Position numbers and translations under genes: made by a program
Origin: Boletus sp. NGJ
Taxonomy: Eukaryota; Basidiomycota; Agaricomycetes; Boletales; Boletaceae
Assembly: GCA_019096195.1 (NCBI GenBank)
Contig: JAGTXK010000120.1
Span: 80,329-144,328, forward strand
DNA length: 64,000 nucleotides
Direction of reading: 5' to 3'
Shown: positions 23,949 through 35,047 of the stretch, piece after piece
How the letters are laid out: every line of letters begins with the position of its first letter
Numbering within the stretch: the first letter of the stretch is position 1
Notes under the pieces: generated by a model
The model's database searches: none
What the model was told of the DNA's origin: nothing
What the model saw: only the letters and a program-made list of their open reading frames with translations

Positions 23949-24584
23949 CTAACAGATCCTCTCGAGAGGTTTCGCAGTTTGGTAGCTCTCGGCCGGATCA
24001 GATACGATGAACAGCAGATCCGAACCGTCATGCATGACATCCACTCGTACAGCATGAAATGCTCCACTCTGACAAGTTGATGCACCGCTGACGATTCGTG
24101 TTGCCACTAATAGCTTCACAGGTTGCAACGCCAACTCCGCACAGGAAATCTGCAATGCGGGTCTCCCGTGCCGTCACCGACATTGGCTCATTGCACGCAA
24201 GGAACACTAGGATGAACAAATTCACTGTATCAGTAGAGTCATGGTTCACCGTGATTTTCAGGTCCCCACCTTGGAATGATAGCCTCTTGTACGAAAGATC
24301 GAGTTGGCGCAACGATAACCAACGTAATCGGGTAGAGTATACTGCGTGACCTGATGTTTACCAGGGATATAGGTCAAGTGAATATGGTGAGTCTAATCAG
24401 CCCCACAAGATCGGGGTTAGATACAGAGTATAACACGACCGTCGACGATCGCAACCATCAAGGGTATGGGTGACCTACTGAGGTGATGCCGGTGGTTACG
24501 AATGGAAAGAGTGATAGGAATGGTTTCGCGTAGCTTCGTCAGCGGTCCACGAGAGTCACGTCCAAGGACCGTATGAGGCATCAT
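23949..24584 (-). CDS. Hypothetical spliced gene, weak
   Basis: I do not recognise this. Two pieces look coding on the minus strand: MMPHTVLGRDSRGPLTKL with SIRNHRHHLS (24584 to about 24480), and LSYKRLSFQGGDLKITVNHD joined by a clean phase-0 GT-AG intron to ISCAELALQPVKLLVATRIV and a tail ending PLERIC. The last junction is convincing in frame and composition; the link between the first piece and the rest is not resolved. It is divergent from TAF12 across 211 bp. It could be a lineage-specific gene or a decayed one. Confidence 0.3.
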
Positions 24585-24795
24585 GGAAAGCCAAAGAGAC
24601 AAGATACCAGTCGGATGCCGACGTTTGGGTAGCAAGATGAAGCGGTGTGGATGGACGACCACCCCGTCGTAATATCGTGCTAATGGTGTTGCGTTCAAAT
24701 GTCAATGCAATCAAACAAGTAAGTTCTCACGTACTTTGTTGTACTTTCCACCAGCCCACTTTTGACTCTTCAACGCAAAAACCTACGGGCACGCG

Positions 24796-26069
24796 ATGGC
24801 CATGAACTCTACGAACACGTCGGAATCGCCAGTTTCGCAAAACCCAGCGAATATCATCACTGCTCTCGGAAATGCCTTCAAAAGCCAGAATGGCGAATCC
24901 ATCACCGGCGAACGCATCGCTCAGCTGCTCGCACAGAACATGGGTCAACTCGGGGAGCTCGCGCGTCAAGGGAAACTCAATCCTCAGCAGATCCAGCAGG
25001 TCTGGACACGTCCATGTCGAGCGATGACTGATCATACCACCCCTTTGTTTCATTAGTTGAAGGAATACGCGGAGAGGTACAAGCCCACTACGACCGCGGG
25101 ACCGAGTACGTCGGGGACGCCCACGCCGGGGACGACTGCGACCAAGGTATCGTGATAAACGTAACCGACCCCGCGTTTCATGTCATTGAACTTTTTGATT
25201 ACCTCCCAAGACCACTACGCCTTCCGTGACGTCTGCTGTGTCGACTGCGCCGACTTCCGCTTTCAAAAGTGGCTCTCCGGCGCCGGTACTCACCTCGACA
25301 CCAGGAGACGGCTATCCCATCAGCCAGACGCTCAACACGACGAATCCAGGCCCTGTCCAATGGGCGACGGCACAACAAGGAAGGCCGACGCTGACAGGTG
25401 GCATGAACGGTGGTAGGATGTCAGGTCAGTCCGCACGGGTCCGGGCGTCTGCGTTATGATTGACGGTGTGTGAAATCGTCGAACAGGGACGCCGTCTCAG
25501 ATCGCGAGGGGTGATGATGCGACCTCGCTCACGCTTGATGACGGTCGGGCAAGGAGGAAGAATACGCTGGGCGATCAGAGCATGCGGCGATCAATACAGG
25601 ACCTCGTCACGAGCATCGATCCCAACGTACGGATCGAACCCGAGGTCGAGGATGTACGTCGTCCCCCACACTTTGTGTTCATGTCTCCGTTTGGCTGACG
25701 CGAACGTACAAAGTTGCTCTTGCAAATCGCAGACGAGTTCATCGATTCCGTGAGCAATTTCAGTTGTCGACTTGCTAAACATCGAGGGGGGGATACGCTG
25801 GAGGTGAAGGACTTGCAGCTCCATCTCGGTAGGTTGGTATAGCCGTCCTCGACGAGTGCTGTTCACCGTGCGGCACAGAACGAAACCACAACATCCGCAT
25901 TCCTGGATTTGCCTCGGATGACACGCGCATATCATTATCGCAGGCGGCGGTGACCCCTGCTGTCACTGCACCAACCACGAAAAAAGCAGCTCAGGGCACT
26001 TCCATGTCCCTTCGGAGCCAGCGGTTGGCTCAAGTGCAACAAGCCAAGCGGGAGGCAAAATTAATCTGA
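24796..26069 (+). CDS. TAF12: TAF12, TFIID/SAGA histone-fold subunit
   Basis: General transcription subunit pairing with TAF4 in TFIID and with Ada1 in SAGA. The N-terminal half is Ser/Thr/Pro-rich and disordered, with one helical stretch ([20 protein letters not shown]). The histone fold lies near the C-terminus, split by introns: [19 protein letters not shown], then [20 protein letters not shown] and [12 protein letters not shown]. These are the diagnostic TAF12 helices. It ends [12 protein letters not shown]. Five or more GT-AG introns all splice in phase. The length of about 330 residues fits a fungal TAF12. It is convergent with the PAQR gene. Confidence 0.95.
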
Positions 26070-26305
26070 TGACCTTGGGTTTCTGTTGTTGTAGTCACAT
26101 GTACCTTTATCCTTGCAATATCACTGATGATCGATACAAGAATTAAAATAGTGGTATCATCAGAACAATGGGGACCATGTAGCGAACGACTCTACTGATC
26201 ATAGATTCTATCCAAATAACTTGCGAACAAATGCATGCATTCGTCTCTGGATACATAGTCGAGCCATTGACTGCATGCAGCCAAAGGTATCGTCTGTGAC
26301 TGTTG

Positions 26306-28053
26306 TCATAATTTATGTGTGCAAGGGATCCCGTCCCGAAACGAGGCTATAGCGGACCGGTGCTGGCTGATCGCAAGGACTATGAAGGCGTGCCATATAG
26401 CATGCGAGCCACCACCGCACCAGTCAAGCCAATGGGAGAGACGCGGGGAGAGAAAACGTTCCGGTGTGTTGGTAACATAGAATGTGAGGCCGATCAAATA
26501 GGAGATCAAAGATGGCCAGACGGGATCTGTAATTTATTAACCGGGAGAACGTTGACGAAAAATAAAGGGACTTACTGATATATTCAATCACCTGTCGTAG
26601 TGAGTGAAGGTATGCTAATACAGCGAGGGGTGCGATAGCTGTGAAAGCCATACAGAGGAAGACGCCAACTCGAACGTGCTAGTTGACCGTTGTCACCTTG
26701 TGTGAAGGTGGTAGAGATATCTTACCCTGTATGCTGTATCGTTGAACCATTTGAGGAATGGAAACGCATTGCCGGCCACACCGATGAGGAAGCAGCAAGC
26801 GAGGAAGAACTTTCCTAGCACGGGATGACACTGGAAACCATAGTACACAATGGTGCCGATGCTGGCGCTGATAAGCCTGTCAAGCTGAGTTAGCGACGTG
26901 TACTGGGGAAATAAAAGGATATACTTACCATCCAATGCCAACATAATCAATCCGAGCGCACAGATCCATGCCGTCATGGTGCGCGCATCCAGCCATAGTG
27001 TGCCATATCACGCTAGTGAACAGACAAACAAGTGCAAAGGTAATGAATGCGGTTTCGGGAATGTCTTGAGGCGCAGATGAGTTAAACAAAGGAATAAAGT
27101 TGATCAGCCACAACATGAGCGGAACGAGATGAGTATGGATATTGACTGAACGTGTATGAGTAGGATGCAAGGGCGGCAGAGGAGGAACGCACGTGTTTCA
27201 TTGTGCCATGCAAACAGGGACATAATGATAAGCGGCCACTTCTCGAGTGGGATGAACCTGATGCAAGGGACATGAAGAAAACATGAGGAACGTGCGTGGG
27301 CTAAAGACTTACCGGTACCCTCTAGTGACAAATCGGTTGTTGCGCCACTGCGGCGGTAGGTCAACGTAGCAAATAAGCTTTGAGCCTTGGAAGGACTGCT
27401 TGATGGCGCGAGTAATATCACGAGCCATATCCTCTGCCTCGGTAACGTCGTCGGACAATTCGGCAATGAGTTCAGAAGACGTGATGGACTCGAAAAGGCC
27501 CGACAAACGTGTGCTGCCAGGAAAGGTATGCAAATCGGTCGTGAGCACATCCATTGATCTCAAATGTGCTTGAAGGAACTGGAGTCGAGCTGATAGGGCA
27601 GAGATATGCTTGTCCGATAAGCAGGATCGAACGTCTTCCATGACGGAAGTATCCGCCAAGGAATGAGAGAGCTGAGCACGAACATTGTTCAAGGAAGGAA
27701 CGTCGGGGAGCTCTGGGAGATGGGAGCAAACATCGGATCTGAGGCTGCGAAGCATCTCGAGAGCGTCCCTTGCCCATGCGCGTGCCTCTTCGACGGTATG
27801 TTCGCCTTTGAGCTTGAGCGCTGCGGGAATACCGATATCTGAGATGGGCGATTCGAACCGTCGAAAGCCGGTTCTCGACGTCCTCTAGGTACGAGAGGAG
27901 GAGGATTCTAAGCGCTCCGAGAGACTGCCTCGCGGACCCAGAGGAGGTGAAGTCGAGTGCTTCAAGAAGAGGGGGAACATCATGCGTGTCGATGTTGGAG
28001 AGGCGACGTCGATGGCGGAGACGATTCCTGGTCACCGTCGTCGCGGTCGACAT
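26306..28053 (-). CDS. PAQR / haemolysin-III family receptor, Izh3-like, with long helical N-terminus
   Basis: Seven-helix membrane protein of the adiponectin-receptor family, implicated in zinc and lipid homeostasis in yeast (IZH genes). The start is MSTATTVTRNR at 28053. A long cytosolic helical region precedes the membrane part, as in Izh3. Zinc-site residues are all visible: WHNETLNIHTHL, SVIWHTMAGCAHHDGMDL and SHAIWHAFIVLA. Around 27845-27870 the frame changes by one surplus base between LSTV and ESPISDIGIP; both sides look coding and no intron fits, so this is probably a sequence error. Short introns split the membrane domain. It is divergent from PTH1 across 153 bp. Confidence 0.88.
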
Positions 28054-28206
28054 CGTGAAAGAACAAAAGTGCTGGCAATGGTTGGGACCGAGCAAGACGC
28101 ATTTTGAATGGCCGGGTCACGTGGACAATGTCTCTGCGGCGTGCATGCCTGACGAGTCCGAAATGAGACTTGGTAAATTATCAGTCAAGATTGGCACCCG
28201 GTCCAC

Positions 28207-28870
28207 ATGCCTAGTAGAATACCCCAGCTGCTGGTCGTCGGTTTGGGTAACTTTCCATTCCCAAACACTCGACATAGGTTCGTTCTGTCTGCAGAAATCG
28301 CTGTCGCTTACCGAGTTCTCGTAGTGTCGGTCATCTCGTAGTAGATGCCCTCGCTTCTCGCTTTGGCATTCGCGTGTCTCCCAACAAAGCCCTCAACGGT
28401 TTCGCTGGCCGTTCACATGTCATCCTCGGCGACTTGAACGTCGACCTGACTCTCTTCAAACCAAGTACGTTACTCTCTTCCTCGAGCCGTACCACCGCCA
28501 CCATCTGTACGCACCAGAGCCCCTCATGAACATCACCGGACCAGCAGTCGCCGCTGCGCTTCGTCACACCGTCAAAATCCCGGGTGCGATGATCGTGATC
28601 CATGACTCGCTCGAACACAAACCCAAGACCCTCTCTGTCAAGTTTGGCGGCTCGGCCAACGGCCACAACGGCGTTCGAAGCGTTGTAGCGGCCCTTGGAG
28701 ACCCTAACTTTCATAGGTTCCGCATCGGAATCGGTCGTGATGGTGATGCGGCGTCATATGTACTTGGCAGACTGTCTACTGAGGAGTGCGCCCATTGGGA
28801 TGTCGGTGGCGGCTTGGACATGGTCTACAAGGAACTCGCCAAGATAGCTCTCAAACCGCCTGTCACCTGA
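28207..28870 (+). CDS. PTH1: Peptidyl-tRNA hydrolase, bacterial type (PTH1)
   Basis: Cleaves the ester link of peptidyl-tRNA released by stalled ribosomes. It starts MPSRIPQLLVVGLGN, the first strand with the conserved Asn. The catalytic His lies in NTRHSVG, split by an intron after the first base pair of the Ser codon. Then come KPKPLMNITGPAV with substrate-binding Asn, the catalytic Asp in VIHDSLE, and GGSANGHNGVRSV, FHRFRIGIGRDGD with the usual spacing. The C-terminus is short. Two GT-AG introns are present. The length of about 190 residues is normal. No clear mitochondrial presequence is present on the chosen start. Confidence 0.94.
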
Positions 28871-29354
28871 TGCGGTATCCCTTTTAACGCCCCTCGAGGC
28901 TTCGTGGAAGATGTCTGACCGTGCTCCATGTCAAAGGCAGATAGTCGTGTGTTCGCGCTCAAGATTGGCACACAAGTATTACTTTGCCTGCGTAGGTTCC
29001 TACTACCATGACCCTATGCTGATGAGCAGCAGATATCCGTGGTCTAATACTAGCAGTGTATTTCATCGACACCCCGATATATAGCAACTCGAGTAATACC
29101 ATCAAGAAACATCCACAACATCGCAAAAACACTACAGACACGCTATATACACTCTGTAACAGTTATCCATAAGTCATTATCGAATGCGTGATATATGTGG
29201 AGGAAAAATAGACAGCGTCAGAGTATCGACATGTTGAAGAATGCTTAGAATGTGATGTTGATTATACCAGGGGTCGCATTCTCAGACCGTATCGCAAAGT
29301 TATGTCTACAGTGATATCAGCTGACATTCGGTTCCTGCAAAGCTAGAGGAAATA
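28871..29354. other. Convergent 3' intergenic region
   Basis: Between the tail of PTH1 and the tail of the next minus-strand gene. It is AT-richer than the coding DNA, with no supportable gene or strong repeat. Confidence 0.4.
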
Positions 29355-31683
29355 TTACTGTTTCGCAAAAGCAACGAGAGCGTCCTTGGTTTCCTTTGCC
29401 TTCACTTTCAGGGGTTTCTGCTTGTTAATAGTAGCTTGGATGATCATGGGCCCCGCATCATCCCGTTCCAACATCACCTCCAATATTGCTGATGTTATCG
29501 CAAACAGAGATTCTGTGGTTGGTTTATTTGACAAAGAAATTTCCCGTATCGAAGGAACTAGTGGTGGTTCTGGCGGTCGGTCAGCGACTATCCCTAAACA
29601 AGGATAGTAAGTAGACGGTTTACCAGAGAATTTCTTTTTCGCTATTCTAGCATTGATGGCTATCAGCGTCTTTTCTTGGTCCTCGAGATCTGATTCGATG
29701 GCTTGCCCAGAACGACTCTTCGAGTCATCCTCGTCTAATCTCGCCTGCAGCTTAGCACGCGATTTTTCAAGCTCTTGAGCCTGGGTTACCAAGAAGGCGG
29801 TACGTTTTTCCTCAGCAGCTTTTTGCTCTTTAGTGAGTTCAGTCGGCGCTTCATCCTGCGTTACGGGATCTTGCTCTGCAGGGCCCTCTCCAGCAGCAGG
29901 ACCCTCCGGAACGCCAGCGAATTCGGTGAATGGAGGGGGTGGAGTGCGGGACGGAGAGGGTATATCGAACGGGGAGGTTCTGCTTGGATCCGCATTATCT
30001 CCTTTGTCCGTCCCGCCCTGAAGTGGAGTAGGACTACTATCGATACCAGCATCATCTGCCGGTGTCTGATCGGGTTTGCTTGTTTGATGTTGTTCTTGTC
30101 GCTGCTCTGGTTCCGGTTTTAACAACAGTGGAGGGGTACCTCCAGATTGGGTCAATATGTTAGCAGGGGGGTCGACCTGCGCAGGAGTGGGTAATTGAGG
30201 TTCAGAACCTTGGACAGCGCCGCCCACATCAGGCTTGCCCTGATCGGCCGGCCCTTCCTGAGTATCTTTAGGAGGGCCTTCGGGTGCATCAACGTCAACT
30301 AGACCCTTGGGCTTGGGTCTCGTCCACGAAGGAGTGAAACCAGTCCAACCACGCGACATAGACTGGCTTTTTGTTGATTGCGTAGCGGCAAACGACGTGG
30401 TGGGATCTACACCAATCTCAGAAGTGGCTGTATGAACGCGGGAACGGAGACTGTCGCGCAATGCACTCCGGGAATGGGGTTGGTCATATACACCACCAAT
30501 CACGGAGGCGGCACGCGATTCGGGGAGGGGTATTCGGTCGGGGGGTCGTGATACTCTCTTGGCATGGTCCACATCAGGAATATCGGGGAGAGCGTCAAAC
30601 GCCGGAGGGAGATCAAGGATGGATGCGGGCCGTGATTGTGTGGGGGATGAGGAACCTGGTTGATGCTCGGGGGTTGAATCAGAATCAAGTTGGAATGGAG
30701 CAACCGGTTCATTCGATTGGGCAGGTGCGGGACGGGTAACGTCCACCCAATCATCGGGTATCGTAGGTGGGTCATGACGCGAGGGATCGTCAATGGGTTC
30801 AAGTGATGTTGACGCGGCAGTGACACCAAGCACGGTCGCGTCGACGACGGTGTCCAACAATACGGATTCGTTTTGGGTTTGCGTAATCGTGATTATGGTA
30901 TCTTGGACAGTATTGGTCTGTGTCTGTGATGCGGAAACAGGAGTGGCATCAATGCGTGCATACGCTGCATGTTCTCGTGTGGGTATAAGAGCAGGGGAGG
31001 GTCCTGGAGTCGTAACGATTCGGTCGCGCAGGCAAGAAACATCTGTAGCTGTCTCCGACCATCCCGAGACATCAGGAAAGGTTCCCGGAGGACTACGCCC
31101 TGGTCTACGTGCGGGGCCGGGTGTTGGTGCCCGCGAAGGCACTGGCGATCGAGAAGGGGCAGCTCTGTCACTCCGTATGGAACCCGACACCTCCGACGAC
31201 GTCGAACGCGATTGATTGAATAAGCGTACGGTGGGGAAATCGTTTTTTATTCTAATACGCGGGACGGCTCGTTTGACATGACGGACGTCTTTGCACACCT
31301 GGCGGTAGAGATGTCGGAGACCAGAATCACGCCAAATGTTGGGCGCAACGTCGGATAGGAGCATTCCTACCAGCGCCCAGAGGGCGACGAGGGCGAGACG
31401 TGAGAGGGACTGGGTAAAGAGAAAGTCGACGAATATTCGGAAGCCGAACCCGAGATAAGGATCGAAGGAGTGAGGCATCCGTCGTACAAAGTGGTTAAGG
31501 ACTATACCCTCCCACAGTCCTACGAGGACACCTGAGGTCGGAAGACAAGGTGTGAGCGAGATGGTTGATGCTGAACTGTGGTAGATGGAACGCACCACCG
31601 ACTTTGCCGTCGTTTTCCTGGGTTGCAACGTCAACCACGATGCGCAAGACGAGCCCTACTCCGATTGCAAGCAGGCTCTCCAT
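29355..31683 (-). CDS. Membrane-anchored, largely disordered protein of unknown function
   Basis: I do not recognise this family. It starts MESLLAIGVGLVLRIVVD at 31683; a 67-nt intron joins KVG to VLVGLWEGIVLNHF. At least two hydrophobic segments lie in the first ~115 residues (near the N-terminus and LALVALWALVGMLL). Then come about 450 residues of Pro/Ser/Thr-rich disorder, and a C-terminal coiled coil (EKRTAFLVTQAQELEKSRAK onward). A final ~90-residue block (PCLGIVADRPPEP to ALVAFAKQ) looks folded and conserved-like. The length is about 750 residues. A structural or signalling role at a membrane is only a guess. Confidence 0.7.
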
Positions 31684-32090
31684 AGATGTTACTTCAGATA
31701 TGACATGTCTAGTATGCGAATAGGCGGAGGAGAAGGAATAGACGGACGCCAGCGTGATGGATGTCGAAGGGAATTAGAGTTCTTTGTTGCGATCAGACCA
31801 GCGTACAAACAACTTTTTTGTTTGTGCATGGTACTGTAGCATGAGCGATTTCTCGCATCACTGCCCAATGGACCCACAAAGTCCACATATCATTTGTATC
31901 ATGGTACCAAGCTAATCTCGGCCGCCAGAGATCAATTAATCACCTCAATAACGAAAGGACCCCCCTCAGCGCTCCAGGGACCAAACACCCACTCCAGATT
32001 CCTCTTGGGTTGAATATCGTCGACCACCGCGTTGGTTTATGCAATGAATATCCAAGGATAGCGTACAAATGGTAGCTCAAATACATGTCT
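31684..32090. other. Intergenic spacer
   Basis: 407 bp between two minus-strand genes; it should include the promoter of the disordered membrane protein. Nothing distinctive is visible. Confidence 0.4.
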
Positions 32091-34034
32091 TCAGGAGAAG
32101 AATCGCCAAAGCGCTAGTCCGGTCAGTGACATCAGCACGACCAGTACCCTCATTTCCTCGCCAGCGGCACTCCTCTCAAAGACCAACCCGAGTCCACACT
32201 GCTTCTTTGCCCTAGGGTGCAAGTCAAGGGTATAAGTGTATTTCCTGAGCTTCGGGTTGGCATTTAGCGACGAGTTGCCGAATGAGATGGTGGATATCAA
32301 AGGTACAGGGAATGATTCCAAAGAGGACAGCAGCAAGCGAGAACTGCGATGCTCCCTACATGCCATAGAGGCAGGTAAACCATGCTCGTCCGTCCTAAGG
32401 ACATAATTCCCTGTCGCGGTATATGGATGACCGGGATGACCGCTGGTGCAACCTATTTCCGAGTCAAAGTAAAGCGGAAGCGGAAAGTCGGGCGGAATAA
32501 ATGTGATTGAAAAAGCGTGTAATCGTGGGAGCAAGTGCGCGATTGTGGCCGCACAAACCGGGAGCGGATCTTCGTGCTGAGAGCGAACAAGGGTCGCCCG
32601 GAGATGCTTCAAACGAGGGAGTGTGCGGACTGCTTTAGCGAGGGTGTCCTGCGAAGCAGGTTGTTTGTGAGAAGGTACGAGAAAGCGGAGCGAACGTACA
32701 ATCGTGAATGAAGACTTGCGGGTGCACATGACCTCAAGCTTGGTGAGACCAGGACACGCGTGTGCAATAGAGCGCACAAAACTCCCGCCTTCATAGGCAG
32801 ACTGAAAGACGAAACAGACGCGCAGTTCGGTTAGGGACTTGAGGCCCCTGAGAACACTCGCTAGTAGTGAGGGAGCAAGATCACGGATGATCATGGGTTC
32901 ATCAAGTGCGACGCTAGTAATCTGGCGGTGAATAGGGGCTAGTCCTTGCAAATGCTCGATTGCGCCATTAAAGTGAGTGAGCTCGGGAAGCGCGCCGGGG
33001 CCAAGGGCAGGGAGAAGTGCGGGGTTTAGCGCCGCACGCGAAGTGCGAAGCGAACGAAGTCGAGGGTGTGCCTCGAGAAATGTAATAAATGGGGGCTTGA
33101 GACCAGCGGAGGGATCCCAATCCAGCAAAATGTCACCCAGAGAGAGGGCATGCAACCTGGGCCAGCGTGCATAACACAGGGGACGTCACTGCTTGCGTGA
33201 AGATGAAGGGGGCGCCACTGATGTGTAATTCCTCTAGATCCGGAGATCGGCGAATGAGCATGTCCCATAACCGGTGCTCCGCGCGAAACTCTGTCTCGCA
33301 TGAGAACAACACACGATGGATGAAGAGGTGAAATGAGTACCTTGGGGATCAACATCTGCGAACCGCTCGTAGAATCCTCGTTTTACGTTGAGAATGAAAC
33401 CGCGGAGACCTTTGAATTGGAAGAGCTAAAGCGACCATGAGTCTCGGAATTTTAGACACAAGATGGGACCAAACATTGCTATGACTCTCTGGAAGTTCCG
33501 CACCATAAGAGGTGCCGACAGTCGTGAGCCGTGGACACCTGACGGATAGGATGAGATTATCAGTCTCACATCCAACTGAGCATCTCTTACGATATTCGCA
33601 AAGCGAACCACATGCCATCACGTTGGGGAATTTCGTCAGCATCCCAGATGAAAGTGTGGATTGCGTCGAGGGTGTGTGCAAGGTACTGGACGAGACTAGA
33701 GACAATATAGCTGTTGGTATCGATTGAGCGTGCCCTGGGATATGCAGAAAAGCGGACAAGGAGCTTCTGGACATGGCGTGCGATATCGGGGTGTTTGTTG
33801 AGCATTGTCAATGTGGAATGACATTGCTCCATGTTGACTAGCCGAACATCAGAATAGAGTGTTGGACAGAGGCCAAAGAAGAGGTTTTTGCTCTGCAGCG
33901 GGGCGTCAGCGCGATGAGGTGGAGACGCAAGATCTGGGACTGGCCGACAGAGCAAGCCGCAGGATGTCTCCCTTGGAGTCGATGTAGCCCGCGACTTCGT
34001 GCACGAGATCAAAGGGGATATTTGTGAGTTTCAT
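32091..34034 (-). CDS. F-box-like/LRR-type protein with two apparent frame breaks and a tail anchor
   Basis: It opens MKLTNIPFDLVHEVAGYIDS, an F-box-like helix pair that in this family recruits Skp1. A long leucine-rich region typical of mushroom F-box proteins follows (PRLRSLRTSRAALNP, LPELTHFNG, LRGLKSLTELRVCF, RLKHLRATL). The last residues (RVLVVLMSLTGLALWRFFS) form a hydrophobic tail, suggesting a tail anchor. Two breaks occur, each one surplus base: near 33945-33955 (between DILRLAL and the next exon part) and near 33163-33172 (between TSPVLCT and WPRLHALSLGD). It is either a young pseudogene or hit by sequence errors; intact codon-like composition on both sides favours the latter. Three introns look normal. 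Confidence 0.65.
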
Positions 34035-35047
34035 GGGAGCGGAGGACGACGTTCGAAGAGAAAGTGTAGTGCAAGTTTGTCGGGCGTCGAACGCCGAACA
34101 AACTAAATGTTGTAGGCTAGCGATAACAATCTGACATCACAAAACTCGCCATTCTGGTCTGATTAAAGTGGCAGTTGTATCCGTAGGAAAGTCCTTCTCT
34201 TTTTACCATCGGTCAGGCAGGCTTGTCTTGGGAAGACGGTGCGGGTGCCAACGTCGTCGTCCTCGCAACTGGATGCATCTTTCTTGCGTTCCATTTCGAC
34301 GATCCCGTTCATCAAGCATCAAGTAGCTACGGCGACGTGCACCTTGATCTCATCAGAACTCACACCTACGCGACGGTATACAATACAGCAGGTGGATGCC
34401 GCGACTCGGTTCACGTCGCCCTCCGTACTCTATCGTTCTCAAAGTGCCTGTGGTGTCTCTTCGTGATCAGCCAAACGGATCACTGACCATTTTAGAAAGT
34501 GGCCCCAGTGAGATCCATTCTTGTAGAAATGAGCTATCACTGAATGGAATGGTAGACCAACATAGAATTCGGACCATGTGCACATGTGCATGGCCTCGTC
34601 GCTACCTACTCTACAAGAAATACATAACCGTGCCGTACCTTGGACCCCTTGCGGAAACGACAACACTGTATACATGCAATAAAAAACAATAAAAGACGAA
34701 CGCATCCAACTGAGATGATGGTGAATGAATGGTTTTCTACTTGAATTGCGCGACTGGCTGAAAATTGAGCCGGAAACGAAAAAAAAAAGAAAGGAACGAC
34801 ATGCTTAAAACAACTGTTGAAATCGACGATGCTGCGGGTAATGAAAGTGCCAGAAATAATAGACATTGAACGGTGCAGTGAATTGACAGGATAACGAACG
34901 GGGGTTCAGGAGAGAAAATATTGAACTTTTTGAGTCTTCAAACGAACGGAATGAGGTTGGTTGATAGGCTACACGAACCTTGCGCAAGAGATCAGACACA
35001 CTCGAAAACACATAAAATGCCTGATCATACCTCGAACGACGTCGCAC
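34035..35047. other. Intergenic, about 1 kb, with an imperfect inverted repeat
   Basis: There is no supportable gene. At 34075-34103, just upstream of the F-box ATG, a 29-bp imperfect palindrome (GTTTGTCGGGCG / CGCCGAACAAAC) could form a hairpin or bind a dimer. An A-rich tract lies near 34780-34793. Open frames of 65-100 codons on both strands show no features. Confidence 0.4.

Noticed and set aside
27845-27860. GGTTCGAATC, a tRNA box B-like sequence on the minus strand
   Set aside because: No box A, acceptor stem or cloverleaf around it; it lies in the PAQR coding region.
34223-34692. Overlapping plus-strand frames of 75-98 codons
   Set aside because: No domain, no coherent splice model and biased composition; treated as spacer.
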